From NCBI RefSeq assembly GCF_900104555.1, contig NZ_FNJU01000002.1:543455-607454 (forward strand): 64,000 nt of DNA, written 5' to 3'. Positions 27,637-38,020 of this stretch are shown piece by piece. The position numbers and the translations under genes were made by a program. The notes beneath the pieces were generated by a model that was given only the letters and a program-made list of their open reading frames with translations, ran no database searches and was not told the DNA's origin. The DNA is from Litchfieldia salsa. Lineage in GTDB: Bacteria > Bacillota > Bacilli > Bacillales > Bacillaceae_L. Numbering within the stretch: position 1 is the stretch's first letter; the number at the start of each line of letters is the position of its first letter.

Positions 27637-28587
27637 TTAGTACTCAATCCGTGGATCAAACACAGCATATAAAATATCAGCAATAAGATTACCGATTACA
27701 ACAAACACTGCGGATATAACTGTTAATGCCATGATAACTGGATAGTCACGAGTAAATGCGGAATCAAAGAACAGTTTTCCGATTCCAGGCCAAGAAAACA
27801 CTTGTTCAACAATTACTGAACCACCAATAAATGTAGGTAGCATTAAACCAAATATTGTTATAACAGGAATTAAACCATTACGTAAACCATGTTTATAAAT
27901 AACCTTAGCTTCTCTAAAACCTTTTGCACGAGCAGTTCTCATATAATCTTGTCTTATAACCTCAAGCATACTTGTACGAGTGTATCTAGTGAGACCAGCC
28001 ATATCAGCTGTTGCAAGAACAAAAGCTGGTAAAATTAAATGGTGTATCCGGTCCCAAATACTAAACGGAGCGTTTAATGTGTGGGTACCTCCGGTCGGAA
28101 ACCAACCTAAATTAACTGATAAAAACATAATTAAAATAAGTCCTAACCAAAAGTTTGGTGTGGCTAGTCCTAAAAAGGATGTGATTGTGACTGAGTAATC
28201 CAACTTAGAATACGGCCTCGTGGCGGACATAATTCCAAACGGAATTGATATAAGTACAGCTAATAATGTTGAAACAACCATTAATAATAATGTATTAGGC
28301 AGACGATTGATAATCATTTCACTAACTGGTGTCCCTTTACGTACAAGAGAGGTACCAAAATCACCTTTGGCCATATTACCTAACCATTTGACATACTGAA
28401 CATGAACCGGGTCATTTAGACCATATTTTTCAATAAACTTTTCTCTGTTTTCCGGCTTAATATTTGGATCCATCATCATTGCAGTAGGTCCACCTGGTGC
28501 CATTTTAACAATCGCAAATGAAATGATGGTAATTCCAATTAATAAGGGAATAGCCATTAAAATTCTTCGGATGATATAAGATGCCAT
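27637..28587 (-). CDS. appB: Peptide ABC transporter permease AppB, copy 1
   Basis: 316-aa permease of the OppB/DppB type: N-terminal helix [20 protein letters not shown], then KMAPGGP, a periplasmic-side loop, and the core with the EAA loop [20 protein letters not shown]. Ends [14 protein letters not shown]. Only a few conservative changes separate it from copy 2 (34105-35055). 15 nt from appC. The ATG follows AAGGAGAATAAGCT. Pairs with AppC. Confidence 0.92.
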   Translation of the reverse strand: MASYIIRRILMAIPLLIGITIISFAIVKMAPGGPTAMMMDPNIKPENREKFIEKYGLNDPVHVQYVKWLGNMAKGDFGTSLVRKGTPVSEMIINRLPNTLLLMVVSTLLAVLISIPFGIMSATRPYSKLDYSVTITSFLGLATPNFWLGLILIMFLSVNLGWFPTGGTHTLNAPFSIWDRIHHLILPAFVLATADMAGLTRYTRTSMLEVIRQDYMRTARAKGFREAKVIYKHGLRNGLIPVITIFGLMLPTFIGGSVIVEQVFSWPGIGKLFFDSAFTRDYPVIMALTVISAVFVVIGNLIADILYAVFDPRIEY

Positions 28588-28674
28588 AGCTTATTCTCCT
28601 TCTGTCTCAAAGTGTTGTACTTTTAATTTTGGTGGACGAAACCGCCCATGATTAGAGCTAACTCTTAATTAAAT

Positions 28675-28706
28675 ACAAAGGGGAAGGAAGAGCCCCTCCC
28701 CTTTGT
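28675..28706 (-). terminator. Hairpin between appA and appB, copy 1
   Basis: On the minus strand CAAAGGGGAGG pairs with CCTTCCCCTTTG (one mismatch). It lacks a strong T run and lies 22 nt after the appA stop: likely a partial terminator or 3' stabiliser favouring the binding protein. Confidence 0.6.
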
Positions 28707-28727
28707 TCAATACATATTGTCTAACTA

Positions 28728-30371
28728 TTATTCAGCAATCCACCATTTGTGGATATTGTAGAATTCACTCTTTGCATGGAACTCGTAACCTTGTATGTTC
28801 TCAAGCATTGCACGGTGAACATTTGGATAGTATAAGAAAGTATAAGCTTGCTCTTCAGCAAGAATGTTATAAATCTTACCATAAATTTCTTTATACTCGT
28901 CTTGATCTAGAATTTGTTTTGCTTCTTCCATTAACTTATCAGCTTCAGCATTTGAATACCAGTGCATGTTAAGTCCTTCTTCTCTTTGGCTAGAATGGAA
29001 GATATCATATTGGTCAGGGAATGTAGACATACTCCAACCTAATACCATTGCATCAAAATCCCAGTTCGGAGCAGAAATTTGCTCAATATAAGCACTCCAC
29101 TCAACGATTTCAGGTGTTGCTTCAATACCAACTTCTTTTAATTGTTGTTGTAATACTACAACAATATCTTCACGAATTTTGTTACCTTGGTTCGTTTTGA
29201 TTGTGAAAGAGAATTTCTCTCCATCTTTATCTAAGATGCCATCGCCATCAGTATCTTCCCATCCAGCTTCAGCAAGTAATGATTTTGCTTTTTCTTGGTC
29301 AAACTCAAATCTTGGAACATCATCGTTATAAGCCCATGATAATGGTGATTCTGGAACATGTGCAACTTCTCCATCACCATTCATTACAGCTTGTACGATT
29401 TCTTCACGATTAATAGCATGTGTCATTGCTTGACGTACTTTCACATCATTGAAACGTTCTTGTTGTAGGTTAAATGCTAAATATGTGTAAGATAAACCTA
29501 ATCCAGATTCAACCTTAATTCCATCAAATGATTTTACAGTTTCAAGATCAGTACCTGGAACTTCTGTAAAGTCAACATCACCAGCTTGTAATTGAGCTAA
29601 TAATGAATTTTGGTCAGGAACAATTTTGTATGTGATTGAATCTAAGTATGGACGACCATCATAGAAATCGTCATTTGCTACAACTTTAACATATTCTCCA
29701 TCTCTCCACTCTTCAAACTTGAATGGACCAGTACCAACTGGAGATTTTGTATTAAATTCATGTTCACCTAGGTCAGCTACAGGAACCTCACCTAAGATAT
29801 GTTCTGGTAAGATAAAGTAACTTAAAGTAATTGGGTGGAAAGTAGCATCCACTTGATTAAGTTTGAATTCTACAGTGTAGTCATCAATTTTTGTTACAGT
29901 TTCTAATGTTTCAAAAGCAGATCCACGCTCACCAGCATAGTCTGGGTGCTTAGGAACACCAAATGTAAATACTACATCATCCGCATTGAAAGCTTCTCCA
30001 TCATGCCATTTAACATCTTCACGTAATGTAACAGTGAATGTTAATCCATCTTCTGACATTTTAACATCTGTAGCTAAATCATTAACAGGGTTAAACTCAG
30101 TATCACCACTAACTAATCCACTGAAGATAAATCCTTCGATATCAGAACTTGAAACATCAGTTGAATATAATGGGTTGAATAATGTTGGCTCTCCAATTGA
30201 ACCTACGATGATATCTCCACCAGTAACTGGTTCACCTGTTGGTGCTGCTGTTTCTCCATCTGTGTCTTCTTTAGCAGGCTCATCAGCATTATTTCCACCA
30301 CAAGCTGCTAAAAACATTGACATAGCTAGAGTTAAAACTAATAATAGCCATGCAGATTTTCTTAACTTCAT
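28728..30371 (-). CDS. appA: Peptide-binding lipoprotein AppA, copy 1
   Basis: 547-aa family 5 solute-binding lipoprotein. The signal peptide RKSAWLLLVLTLAMSMFLAAC ends in LAAC (Cys24), followed by a Asn/Glu/Asp-rich linker. VKWHDGEAFNADDVVFTFG is the family signature. A Ca-loop-like DTDGDGILDKDG lies about residue 370. Ends KSEFYNIHKWWIAE. It is intact, whereas the appA gene of the B. subtilis 168 reference strain is frameshifted. Middle gene of copy 1, preceded by a perfect hairpin. Confidence 0.93.
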   Translation of the reverse strand: MKLRKSAWLLLVLTLAMSMFLAACGGNNADEPAKEDTDGETAAPTGEPVTGGDIIVGSIGEPTLFNPLYSTDVSSSDIEGFIFSGLVSGDTEFNPVNDLATDVKMSEDGLTFTVTLREDVKWHDGEAFNADDVVFTFGVPKHPDYAGERGSAFETLETVTKIDDYTVEFKLNQVDATFHPITLSYFILPEHILGEVPVADLGEHEFNTKSPVGTGPFKFEEWRDGEYVKVVANDDFYDGRPYLDSITYKIVPDQNSLLAQLQAGDVDFTEVPGTDLETVKSFDGIKVESGLGLSYTYLAFNLQQERFNDVKVRQAMTHAINREEIVQAVMNGDGEVAHVPESPLSWAYNDDVPRFEFDQEKAKSLLAEAGWEDTDGDGILDKDGEKFSFTIKTNQGNKIREDIVVVLQQQLKEVGIEATPEIVEWSAYIEQISAPNWDFDAMVLGWSMSTFPDQYDIFHSSQREEGLNMHWYSNAEADKLMEEAKQILDQDEYKEIYGKIYNILAEEQAYTFLYYPNVHRAMLENIQGYEFHAKSEFYNIHKWWIAE

Positions 30372-30403
30372 TTCATTTCCTCCCCTTTTCCTTATATATA
30401 TGC

Positions 30404-30441
30404 TTGAGAGTGAAAATAACTATGTTATCTTTCACTCTCAA
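30404..30441 (-). other. Perfect hairpin upstream of appA copy 1
   Basis: TTGAGAGTGAAA (30404-30415) and TTTCACTCTCAA (30430-30441) form a perfect 12-bp stem with a 14-base loop, 32 bases before the appA start, and no T run. It may protect the 5' end of a processed appA transcript. Copy 2 has no equivalent. Confidence 0.6.
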
Positions 30442-30472
30442 GGATCAAGACCTTTTTATTACTGCAATCATC

Positions 30473-31495
30473 TTATTCATAAAGATGACAAGCAACAAAG
30501 TGGTCTTTTTCCACTTCCTTAAATTGAGGCACTACTTGTTTACAAATTTCCGTTGCTGCAGGACATCGAGTATGGAACACACAGCCAGTAGGTGGATTTG
30601 ATGGACTAGGTAGCTCTCCTTTTAGTACAATACGCTCACGTTTAACACCCTTGCTTCCTTTAGGCACAGGAACAGCAGAAAGTAATGCTTGCGTATATGG
30701 ATGTAATGGGTTCGCATAGAGATCTACTTTATTAGCTAACTCCATCATCTGACCTAAATATAAAACTGCAACTCTATCACTAATATGACGAACAACACTT
30801 AAGTCATGCGAGATAAAGATGTAGGTAAGTCCAAAGTCTTTCTGTAAATCCTGCATCAAATTAATGATTTGTGCTTGAATTGAAACGTCTAATGCGGAAA
30901 CAGCTTCATCAGCAATAATTAAATCAGGTTTTAGTGCTAATGCTCTCGCAATTCCAATACGTTGACGCTGTCCACCGGAAAACTCATGTGGATATCTATT
31001 AATGAAGGATGAATTTAATCCAACAGTTTCTAATAACTCTTTTACTTTCTCATCACGTTCTTTAGGTTTATAAAGATTATGTGTATTCATCGGCTCTTTA
31101 ATAATAGAACGTAATGTTTTTCGTGGATTTAATGTAGCAAACGGATCTTGGAAAATCATTTGGATGTCTTTACGAATAGACTTTCTAAGCTCACTTTCAC
31201 CCATATGACTAATATCTTGACCCTTAAAGATGATTTTCCCTTCAGTAGGTTCATACAGACGAATGATTGTGCGACCAGCCGTAGATTTACCACAACCAGA
31301 TTCACCAACGATCCCTAGTGTTTCACCTTTTTTAACCTTTAGAGTAATACCATCAACAGCCTTTACATTTCCAACTGTTTTTTGAAGCAATCCAGCTTTA
31401 ATAGGGAAATACTTCTTCATATTTTGTAATTCAAGTAAAGTAGTTGTTTCCTCTTTTACTTGTTGCTCTTTTTCAAGGTTTGTTGAGTCAATCAT
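30473..31495 (-). CDS. appF: Peptide ABC transporter ATPase AppF, copy 1
   Basis: 340-aa ATPase: GESGCGKSTAGR (Walker A), MIFQDPFATLNPR, FSGGQRQRIGIARAL, IIADEAVSALD (Walker B with EAVSALD instead of EPTSALD, as often in AppF) and FISHDLS. The C-terminal tail GCVFHTRCPAATEICKQV and a final AC provide four cysteines, the pattern seen in Fe-S-binding Dpp/Opp ATPases. The start ATG overlaps the appD stop as ATGA. 101 bases before appA. Confidence 0.92.
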   Translation of the reverse strand: MIDSTNLEKEQQVKEETTTLLELQNMKKYFPIKAGLLQKTVGNVKAVDGITLKVKKGETLGIVGESGCGKSTAGRTIIRLYEPTEGKIIFKGQDISHMGESELRKSIRKDIQMIFQDPFATLNPRKTLRSIIKEPMNTHNLYKPKERDEKVKELLETVGLNSSFINRYPHEFSGGQRQRIGIARALALKPDLIIADEAVSALDVSIQAQIINLMQDLQKDFGLTYIFISHDLSVVRHISDRVAVLYLGQMMELANKVDLYANPLHPYTQALLSAVPVPKGSKGVKRERIVLKGELPSPSNPPTGCVFHTRCPAATEICKQVVPQFKEVEKDHFVACHLYE

Positions 31496-32475
31496 TTAGC
31501 TACCTCCCTATCCTCATGTAAAAAGCATCGTACAGAACGATTTCCATTTATTACTTTTAATTGTGGTTGTTCTGCAAAACAACGGTCAAATGCTTTGGAA
31601 CAGCGAGGAGCAAAACGACAGCCCTTTGGCATATTTTCAGGTGACGGTACATTTCCTTCAATTGATTGTAAACGAGATATCTCACCATCAATAGAAGGTA
31701 CTGAATTCATTAGACCCTCTGTATATGGATGAAGAGGCATTTCAAATAACTCATCAACTGACGCTTCTTCCACAACTTGTCCGCCATACATTACTACAAC
31801 TCTTTCAGCAATTTCTGAAACAACGCCTAAATCATGAGTAATTAATAGAATAGATGTATCGAACTTTTTACTAACTTCTTTCATCAAATCAAGGATTTGA
31901 GCTTGAATCGTAACGTCTAGTGCAGTGGTCGGTTCATCTGCAATTAGAAGCTTTGGATTACAACTCATCGCAATCGCAATCATGACTCTTTGTCTCATAC
32001 CACCTGAAAGACGGTGCGGGAATTCACTTACTAATTCAGCAGCTCGAGAAAACCCTACCATTTCTAATAACTCAATCGCCTTTTTTGTTGCTTCATTTTT
32101 CGACATTTTTTGGTGATAAGTTAAAACCTCAGTAATTTGCTCTCCAATTGTTAAAACTGGATTTAAAGAGGTCATTGGTTCTTGGAAAATCATAGAAATT
32201 TCATTTCCTCGTACTTTACAAAGCTGAGCTTCATTTAAACTCACAAGGTTTTTACCTTCTAGTAAAATTTCACCTTCAACTATCTTACCAGCCGGACTTG
32301 GTACAAGTCCCATTATGGATAGCGAGGTAATACTCTTACCTGAACCAGATTCACCAACTAGTGCAACCGTTTCGCCTTTGTTTATTTTAATGTCAACGCC
32401 ATCAACAGCTGGGATAACTGTCTTCTTTTTAAAAAAGTGTGTCTTTAAGTTTTTCACTTCTAGTAATGTAGACAT
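31492..32475 (-). CDS. appD: Peptide ABC transporter ATPase AppD, copy 1
   Basis: 327-aa ATPase with [56 protein letters not shown] and LITHDLG. The C-terminal [15 protein letters not shown] plus a later RC completes a four-Cys cluster. The start is ATG at 32475, 9 nt after AAAGGGTG; the GTG at 32487 is part of that ribosome site. First gene of copy 1. CodY-like boxes lie 57 and 126 bases upstream. Confidence 0.92.
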   Translation of the reverse strand: MSTLLEVKNLKTHFFKKKTVIPAVDGVDIKINKGETVALVGESGSGKSITSLSIMGLVPSPAGKIVEGEILLEGKNLVSLNEAQLCKVRGNEISMIFQEPMTSLNPVLTIGEQITEVLTYHQKMSKNEATKKAIELLEMVGFSRAAELVSEFPHRLSGGMRQRVMIAIAMSCNPKLLIADEPTTALDVTIQAQILDLMKEVSKKFDTSILLITHDLGVVSEIAERVVVMYGGQVVEEASVDELFEMPLHPYTEGLMNSVPSIDGEISRLQSIEGNVPSPENMPKGCRFAPRCSKAFDRCFAEQPQLKVINGNRSVRCFLHEDREVAK

Positions 32476-32531
32476 ATCCAATTTCACCCTTTTCTACACA
32501 TGATCCATTCAAAGAATCTGTTAGAGTATTA

Positions 32532-32546
32532 ATTATTCTGAAAATT
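32532..32546. promoter_or_regulatory. CodY-like box upstream of appD copy 1
   Basis: ATTATTCTGAAAATT matches the CodY consensus AATTTTCWGAAAATT at 13 of 15 positions. It lies 57 bases from the appD start, where binding could block transcription. CodY is reported to repress app in B. subtilis. Confidence 0.65.
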
Positions 32547-32600
32547 TAAATAACAGATCATACAATCTATGATTTTATCAATCTATATTCAACTAAACAA

Positions 32601-32615
32601 AATTATCTGAAAATA
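32601..32615. promoter_or_regulatory. Second CodY-like box upstream of appD copy 1
   Basis: AATTATCTGAAAATA matches the CodY consensus at 13 of 15 positions, 69 bases from the first box (start to start). Confidence 0.6.
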
Positions 32616-33017
32616 ACAATACTTGTATTTTATTATATATATTTCGCAATATCAAGTTTATTTTTAAAAATTTATTAATATTGAATTTTACAACTATTCT
32701 TTCATTTATTATTCTATTAAAACTATTCTGAAATTGCAAGACTATTTTAAAATTTTAATTTCCACTTAATTTTACTGAACAATACTTAGGAACACTTAAT
32801 AATAATTCTTTTTCAAAATAATTTACACTATTAAGAACTTATCATACTTATATAACATCAACATCAATTATATTATGGAAGGGATAACAATTTTTTAATA
32901 ATTTCTTAACATTTGGCTTGTTTTCTAAATTTTTAAAATATTAATATTATTTAAAGATAACATAATTTCGCACTTTAACGCTTACATGCACTAAATTAGT
33001 TTTTTTCATTACACAAA

Positions 33018-33138
33018 AAAAGAGGTTGCCCCAAAATTAAAGTGCCAGGCACCACTTCTCAGTATCTAGTGGAAGAATCGAGCTTCATCCATTAGATAGA
33101 GGATTGGTGTTATCAAACACTTATGGGACAACCTCTTA
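33018..33138 (-). terminator. Long terminator of app copy 2, contains GTGCCAGGCAC
   Basis: On the minus strand AGAGGTTGTCCC near 33138 pairs with GGGGCAACCTCT near 33019 followed by TTTTTTTG. The loop of about 95 bases carries the palindrome GTGCCAGGCAC (33042-33052). Confidence 0.75.
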
Positions 33139-33169
33139 GAATTTAAATTGAACTATATTTGGCAAACAA

Positions 33170-34087
33170 TTAATTGTTAACCTTAGGATCCAGCGCATCT
33201 CTTAAGCCATCACCAACAAAATTGAAACAAAGCACAGTTATTAAAATCATTAACCCTGGGAATAAAGGGTACCACCATGCAGTTAGCATTATAGTAAAGT
33301 TCTGTGCATCTTGGAGCATATTACCCCAACTTGGTGTTGGTGGTTGGATACCTAAACCTAAATAACTTAGTGCAGACTCTGCCAAGATTACCCCACCAAT
33401 CTGCAATGTCGCAGAGACGATAATTGGGCCCATCGCATTGGGAAGGATGTGAGAAAATATAATTTTGTAACTTCTTGTGCCAATCGTTTTTGAAGCTAGA
33501 ACAAATTCTCTAGTACGAAGTGATAAGAACTCACCACGCACTAAACGTGCCGTCCCCATCCAACCAGTTAACGCGAAAATAAGAATCAATTTATCTACGC
33601 CTGGTTGAAAGATGGTAACTAGAGTAATTAAAAGAAATATACTAGGAATTGATAATAATACATCAACAAAACGCATTAAGATTGCATCTAGCTTTCCACC
33701 AAAATAACCTGCTAAAGATCCAATTAATGTTCCAATTGTAATTGCTCCAAATACAGAAGCGAATCCAACAAGCAACGAGATTCTTGCTCCGTAAAGCAAA
33801 CGAGTTAATAAGTCTCGACCAAATTTATCAGTCCCCAGCAAAAACTCAGAGCTTGGTGGCTTTAATTTATCTAGTAGTCTTTGCTCCTCAAAGGAATACG
33901 GCGCAATAATAGGAGCTAATATTGCTGCCATGATGATAATCGATAGAATAATTGATCCAATTACCGCAAGTTTATTTTTTATAAATTTTCCAATTATAAT
34001 CTTTGACATTGTATCAGGCTTTTCACTGATACCTTGGTTCAATGTCACATTTTCCGACATATTTGGTGTCAGGTTTGGTTGCGCCAA
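33170..34087 (-). CDS. appC: Peptide ABC transporter permease AppC, copy 2
   Basis: 305-aa paralogue of the copy 1 AppC. It starts with TTG at 34087 after AAGGGGGAGATATC, where copy 1 uses ATG. The N-terminal 120 residues differ at many positions ([20 protein letters not shown] against [20 protein letters not shown]) while the C-terminal half is almost unchanged. All permease motifs are kept. Last gene of copy 2, with its own terminator, so both copies look functional. Confidence 0.92.
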   Translation of the reverse strand: MAQPNLTPNMSENVTLNQGISEKPDTMSKIIIGKFIKNKLAVIGSIILSIIIMAAILAPIIAPYSFEEQRLLDKLKPPSSEFLLGTDKFGRDLLTRLLYGARISLLVGFASVFGAITIGTLIGSLAGYFGGKLDAILMRFVDVLLSIPSIFLLITLVTIFQPGVDKLILIFALTGWMGTARLVRGEFLSLRTREFVLASKTIGTRSYKIIFSHILPNAMGPIIVSATLQIGGVILAESALSYLGLGIQPPTPSWGNMLQDAQNFTIMLTAWWYPLFPGLMILITVLCFNFVGDGLRDALDPKVNN

Positions 34088-34104
34088 TAGATATCTCCCC
34101 CTTC

Positions 34105-35055
34105 TTAATACTCAATTCGCGGATCAAATACAGCATACAAAATATCAGCTAGTAAATTTCCAATTACAACAAAGACTGCAGATATTACTGTTAATGCCAT
34201 AATCACGGGATAATCACGTTGAAAGGCAGAATCAAAAAACAATTTCCCAATACCAGGCCATGCAAATACTTGTTCAACAATAACGGCTCCACCAATAAAG
34301 GTTGGTAACATCAAGCCGAAAATGGTAATGACTGGTATCAACCCATTTCTTAAACCATGTTTATAAATTACTTTACTTTCCCTAAACCCTTTTGCTCTGG
34401 CAGTCCTCATATAATCCTGTTGGATAACCTCCAACATGCTAGTACGAGTATATCTCGTCAAACCTGCCATATCTGCTGTAGCAAGCACAAATGCAGGTAA
34501 TATTAAATGATGCAACCGGTCCCATATACTAAACGGTTCGTTTAATGTATGTGTACCACCTGTTGGAAACCAACCTAAATTGACAGACATGAACATAATC
34601 AATATAAGTCCGAGCCAAAAGTTCGGTGTTGCTAGTCCTAAAAACGATGTGATTGTAACTGAGTAATCGAGTTTAGAGTAAGGCCTCGTTGCTGATAAAA
34701 TACCAAAAGGAATTGAAATTAGAACAGCTAATAAGGTCGAGACCACCATTAATAATAATGTATTAGGAAGACGATTAATAACCATTTCACTAACTGGAGT
34801 CCCTTTACGAACTAAAGAAGTTCCAAAATCGCCTTTCGCCATATTACCTAACCACTTTAAATATTGTTCGTGTATCGGATCATTCAGTCCATATTTTTCA
34901 ATAAATTTCTCTCTGTTTTCTGGCTTTATATTCGGGTCCATCATTAACGCCGTTGGTCCACCTGGAGCCATCTTGACTATTGCGAACGAAATGATAGTAA
35001 TTCCTATTAATAGAGGAATAGCCATTATGATTCTACGAATAATATATGTCGCCAT
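34105..35055 (-). CDS. appB: Peptide ABC transporter permease AppB, copy 2
   Basis: 316-aa permease highly similar to copy 1; differences are few and conservative (for example [10 protein letters not shown] shared, EVFSWPG against [12 protein letters not shown] changes). The start is ATG at 35055 after AAAGGAGAATTGG; the longer frame starting at 35076 would place that site inside the gene. EAA loop [20 protein letters not shown] present. 187 bases separate it from appA copy 2. Confidence 0.92.
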   Translation of the reverse strand: MATYIIRRIIMAIPLLIGITIISFAIVKMAPGGPTALMMDPNIKPENREKFIEKYGLNDPIHEQYLKWLGNMAKGDFGTSLVRKGTPVSEMVINRLPNTLLLMVVSTLLAVLISIPFGILSATRPYSKLDYSVTITSFLGLATPNFWLGLILIMFMSVNLGWFPTGGTHTLNEPFSIWDRLHHLILPAFVLATADMAGLTRYTRTSMLEVIQQDYMRTARAKGFRESKVIYKHGLRNGLIPVITIFGLMLPTFIGGAVIVEQVFAWPGIGKLFFDSAFQRDYPVIMALTVISAVFVVIGNLLADILYAVFDPRIEY

Positions 35056-35190
35056 CTCCAATTCTCCTTTACACATTTTTTTATTTATTTTGAACGACTT
35101 ATTAAAAATTCGTTAGTTTTCAAATTAAAACATTCGTCTACTTTTTTTAAAAGTAGCTGGGGGTGCATATATTATACGTCTTTAAAAAAC

Positions 35191-35224
35191 AGAAAAAGGA
35201 AGGGAAAATCCCTCCCTTTTTTAA
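35191..35224 (-). terminator. Terminator-like hairpin between appA and appB, copy 2
   Basis: On the minus strand AAGGGAGGGA pairs with TCCCTTCCTT followed by TTTCTG. Equivalent in position to the hairpin of copy 1 but different in sequence. Confidence 0.65.
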
Positions 35225-35242
35225 AGGTTTAATTAGGTTAGT

Positions 35243-36889
35243 TTATTCTGCTAACCACCATTTGTTAGCATCATAGAAATCGCTCTTTGCGTTAAACACA
35301 TAGCCTTGAAGATTTTCCGGCATTGCGCGATGTACGTTTGGATAGTATAAGAATGTGTATGCTTGATCTTCAGCAATGATTTTGTATATTTGAGAATAAA
35401 GTTCTTTGTATTCATCTTGATCAATTGTTGTTTTAGCTTTTTCCATTAACTTATCAGCTTCTTCGTTTTTGTACCAAACAAAGTTTAAGCCTTCTTCAAT
35501 TTGATTTGAATGGAAGATATCAGACGCATCCGGGAATGTTGATAAACTCCATCCTAATACTAGGGCATCATAATCCCAGTTAGGTGCTGAAATTTGCTCA
35601 ATATATGCACTCCACTCAACGATTTCAGGTGTTGCTTCAATTCCAATTTCTTTAAATTGTTGTTGTAATACTACAACAATATCTTCACGGATTTTGTTAC
35701 CTTGGTTCGTTTTAATGACAAATGAGAATTTCTCTCCATCTTTGTCAAGAATTCCATCACCGTCTGTATCTTCCCAACCTGCTTCAGCAAGCAATGATTT
35801 TGCTTTTTCTGGATCATATTCAAATACTGGTACTTCATCATTGTATGCCCATGATAATGGAGACTCTGGTACGTTAGCTATTTGACCATCACCATTCATT
35901 ACAGCATCAACAATTTCTTGTCTGTTTACAGCATGTGTTAAAGCTTGACGCACTTTTGGATCTTGGAAACGTTCTTGCTGTTGGTTAAATCCAAGGTAAG
36001 TATAAGATAGAGCTAAATCAGACTCAATTTTGATTCCAGAGAATCCTTTTGCAGTTTCAATATCTGTTCCTGGAACAACCATGAAATCAATGTCTCCTGC
36101 TTGTAATTGAGCTAATAGAGAATTTTGATCAGGTACAATTTTGTAAGTGATTGAATCTAGATATGGACGACCTTCATGATAATCATCATTCGCAACAACC
36201 TTAACATACTCTCCATCTTTCCATTCTTCGAATTTGAATGGCCCAGTTCCTACTGGAGCTTTAGTATTGAACTCATTTTCACCTAATTCACCCACAGGTA
36301 CGTCTTTTAAAAGATGTTCTGGTAATACTGCATAGCTAAGTGTAATTGGATAGAAAGTAACATCAACTTTATTTAATTTAAACTCTACAGTATAGTCATC
36401 AATTTTTGTTACACTTTCTAAAGACTCAAAATTGGAACCACGCTCACCAATATAGTCTTCTTGAAGAGGAATGCTGTAAGAGAAAACAACATCATCCGCT
36501 GTCATTTGCTCTCCATCATGGAATTTAACATCTTCTCTTAATTTGACAGTAAAAGTTAAACCATCTTCTGATTGGTCAACACTCTCAGCCAAATCCATTT
36601 GAGGCTCGAACTTCTCGTCCGAAGTCAAAAGACCATTATAAATTAAGCCTTCGATATCAGAACTTGGAACGTCAGTTGAATAGTAAGGATTGAAAAGGGT
36701 AGGTTCACCGATTGATCCTGCAATTAAATCTCCACCTTGTACTGGTTCACCACTCGGCTCCTCAGCTGGTGTTTCTTCAGGTTTTTCTGCTGGTTCCTCC
36801 GCAGTATTTCCACCAGAACAAGCAGCTAAAAATAATGACATTGCAAAAGTTAAACAAAGTAAAAACCATGCCGATTTTTTAAAATTCAT
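35243..36889 (-). CDS. appA: Peptide-binding lipoprotein AppA, copy 2
   Basis: 548-aa family 5 binding lipoprotein, paralogue of copy 1. The signal peptide KKSAWFLLCLTFAMSLFLAAC ends in LAAC (Cys24); the linker is Glu/Pro-rich (EEPAEKPEETPAEEPSGEP). VKFHDGEQMTADDVVFSYS is the signature. The N-terminal half differs from copy 1 much more than the permeases do (for example SIPLQEDYIGERGSNFESL against GVPKHPDYAGERGSAFETL), so peptide specificity may differ. The DTDGDGILDKDG loop is conserved. Starts at ATG after AGGGGGAAATTATA. Confidence 0.93.
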   Translation of the reverse strand: MNFKKSAWFLLCLTFAMSLFLAACSGGNTAEEPAEKPEETPAEEPSGEPVQGGDLIAGSIGEPTLFNPYYSTDVPSSDIEGLIYNGLLTSDEKFEPQMDLAESVDQSEDGLTFTVKLREDVKFHDGEQMTADDVVFSYSIPLQEDYIGERGSNFESLESVTKIDDYTVEFKLNKVDVTFYPITLSYAVLPEHLLKDVPVGELGENEFNTKAPVGTGPFKFEEWKDGEYVKVVANDDYHEGRPYLDSITYKIVPDQNSLLAQLQAGDIDFMVVPGTDIETAKGFSGIKIESDLALSYTYLGFNQQQERFQDPKVRQALTHAVNRQEIVDAVMNGDGQIANVPESPLSWAYNDEVPVFEYDPEKAKSLLAEAGWEDTDGDGILDKDGEKFSFVIKTNQGNKIREDIVVVLQQQFKEIGIEATPEIVEWSAYIEQISAPNWDYDALVLGWSLSTFPDASDIFHSNQIEEGLNFVWYKNEEADKLMEKAKTTIDQDEYKELYSQIYKIIAEDQAYTFLYYPNVHRAMPENLQGYVFNAKSDFYDANKWWLAE

Positions 36890-36994
36890 TATAATTTCCC
36901 CCTATCATTTTGATTTAATATAAAAAAGTAAATTCTCTAAACCTTTCCCCTATCCGCTACCGCCCCCTTTCAAGGTAGATTTCAAATTTAATGC

Positions 36995-38020
36995 TTATTC
37001 ATACAAATGGCAGGCAACAAAATGTTCTTTATTTACCTCTTTAAATTGCGGGATAACTTGTTTACATATTTCAGTAGCAGCAGGGCATCTTGTATGAAAC
37101 ACACAACCAGTTGGTGGATTTGATGGACTTGGAAGCTCACCTTTCAGGACAATTCTTTCTCTTTTAACACCATTTCTTGACCTTGGTGTTGGAACTGCTG
37201 AGAGAAGTGCTTGTGTATAAGGGTGAAGTGGTTCTGTATATAGATCAGTTTTTGGTGCAAGTTCCATCATTTTTCCCAAATACATCACTGCAACACGATC
37301 ACTTATATGTCTGACAACACTTAAATCATGAGAGATGAAGATATAAGTCAGTCCAAATTCACTTTGGAGATCCTGCATTAGATTAATAATTTGGGCTTGT
37401 ATTGAAACATCCAACGCTGAAACAGCTTCATCAGCAATGATTAGTTCAGGTTTTAACGCCAATGCTCTCGCAATGCCTATCCTTTGCCTTTGACCGCCGG
37501 AAAACTCATGGGGATAACGGTTAATGAAAGAAGAATTTAATCCTACTGTATCTAGTAACTCTTTAACTTTTTCATCTCTGTCCTTTTTAGAGTAAAGATT
37601 GTGCGTATTCAATGGCTCTTTGATAATCGAGCGTAATGTTTTTCTAGGATTTAATGTAGCAAATGGATCCTGAAAAATCATTTGAATATCCTTACGTACC
37701 GTCTTTCTTAAGTTATTTTCAGAAAGATGAGAGATATCTGTGCCTTTAAAGATAATTTTCCCTTCTGTTGGTTCATACAAGCGAATAATCGTTCTGCCTG
37801 CTGTCGATTTACCACATCCTGACTCTCCAACAATACCAATTGTTTCACCTTTTTTTATTTTCAATGTAAGTCCATCGACTGCTTTTACATTTCCTACTTG
37901 TTTTTGAAGTAACCCAGCTTTTATCGGAAAATACTTTTTAACATCAATTAATTCTAAAAGTGTGCTAGTTTCTTCATTTTTTATGGTAGGAACCTTAGTT
38001 TCTTCATTAACTGATATCAT
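36995..38020 (-). CDS. appF: Peptide ABC transporter ATPase AppF, copy 2
   Basis: 341-aa ATPase with all ABC motifs (GESGCGKSTAGR, FSGGQRQRIGIARAL, IIADEAVSALD, FISHDLS) and the same four-Cys tail (GCVFHTRCPAATEICKQV, AC). The N-terminal 20 residues differ from copy 1. Starts at ATG 38020, overlapping the appD stop by 4 nt. Second gene of copy 2. Confidence 0.92.
   Translation of the reverse strand: MISVNEETKVPTIKNEETSTLLELIDVKKYFPIKAGLLQKQVGNVKAVDGLTLKIKKGETIGIVGESGCGKSTAGRTIIRLYEPTEGKIIFKGTDISHLSENNLRKTVRKDIQMIFQDPFATLNPRKTLRSIIKEPLNTHNLYSKKDRDEKVKELLDTVGLNSSFINRYPHEFSGGQRQRIGIARALALKPELIIADEAVSALDVSIQAQIINLMQDLQSEFGLTYIFISHDLSVVRHISDRVAVMYLGKMMELAPKTDLYTEPLHPYTQALLSAVPTPRSRNGVKRERIVLKGELPSPSNPPTGCVFHTRCPAATEICKQVIPQFKEVNKEHFVACHLYE

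Larger units (their letters stand above)
32476..33169. other. Promoter region of app copy 1 and terminator of copy 2
   Basis: 694 bases, very AT-rich in the first 500. It holds CodY-like boxes at 32532-32546 and 32601-32615 and a weaker one (11 of 15) at 32722-32736, then the long terminator hairpin at 33018-33138. I could not assign -35/-10 hexamers. No open frame of interest. Confidence 0.6.

Noticed and set aside
29225..29270. Dockerin-like repeat (DTDGDGILDKDG) in AppA
   Set aside because: A single Ca-loop-like motif is common in this binding-protein family and is not paired as in dockerins.
28728..30371. Frameshift in appA as in the B. subtilis 168 strain
   Set aside because: Both appA copies are open from signal peptide to the family C-terminus.
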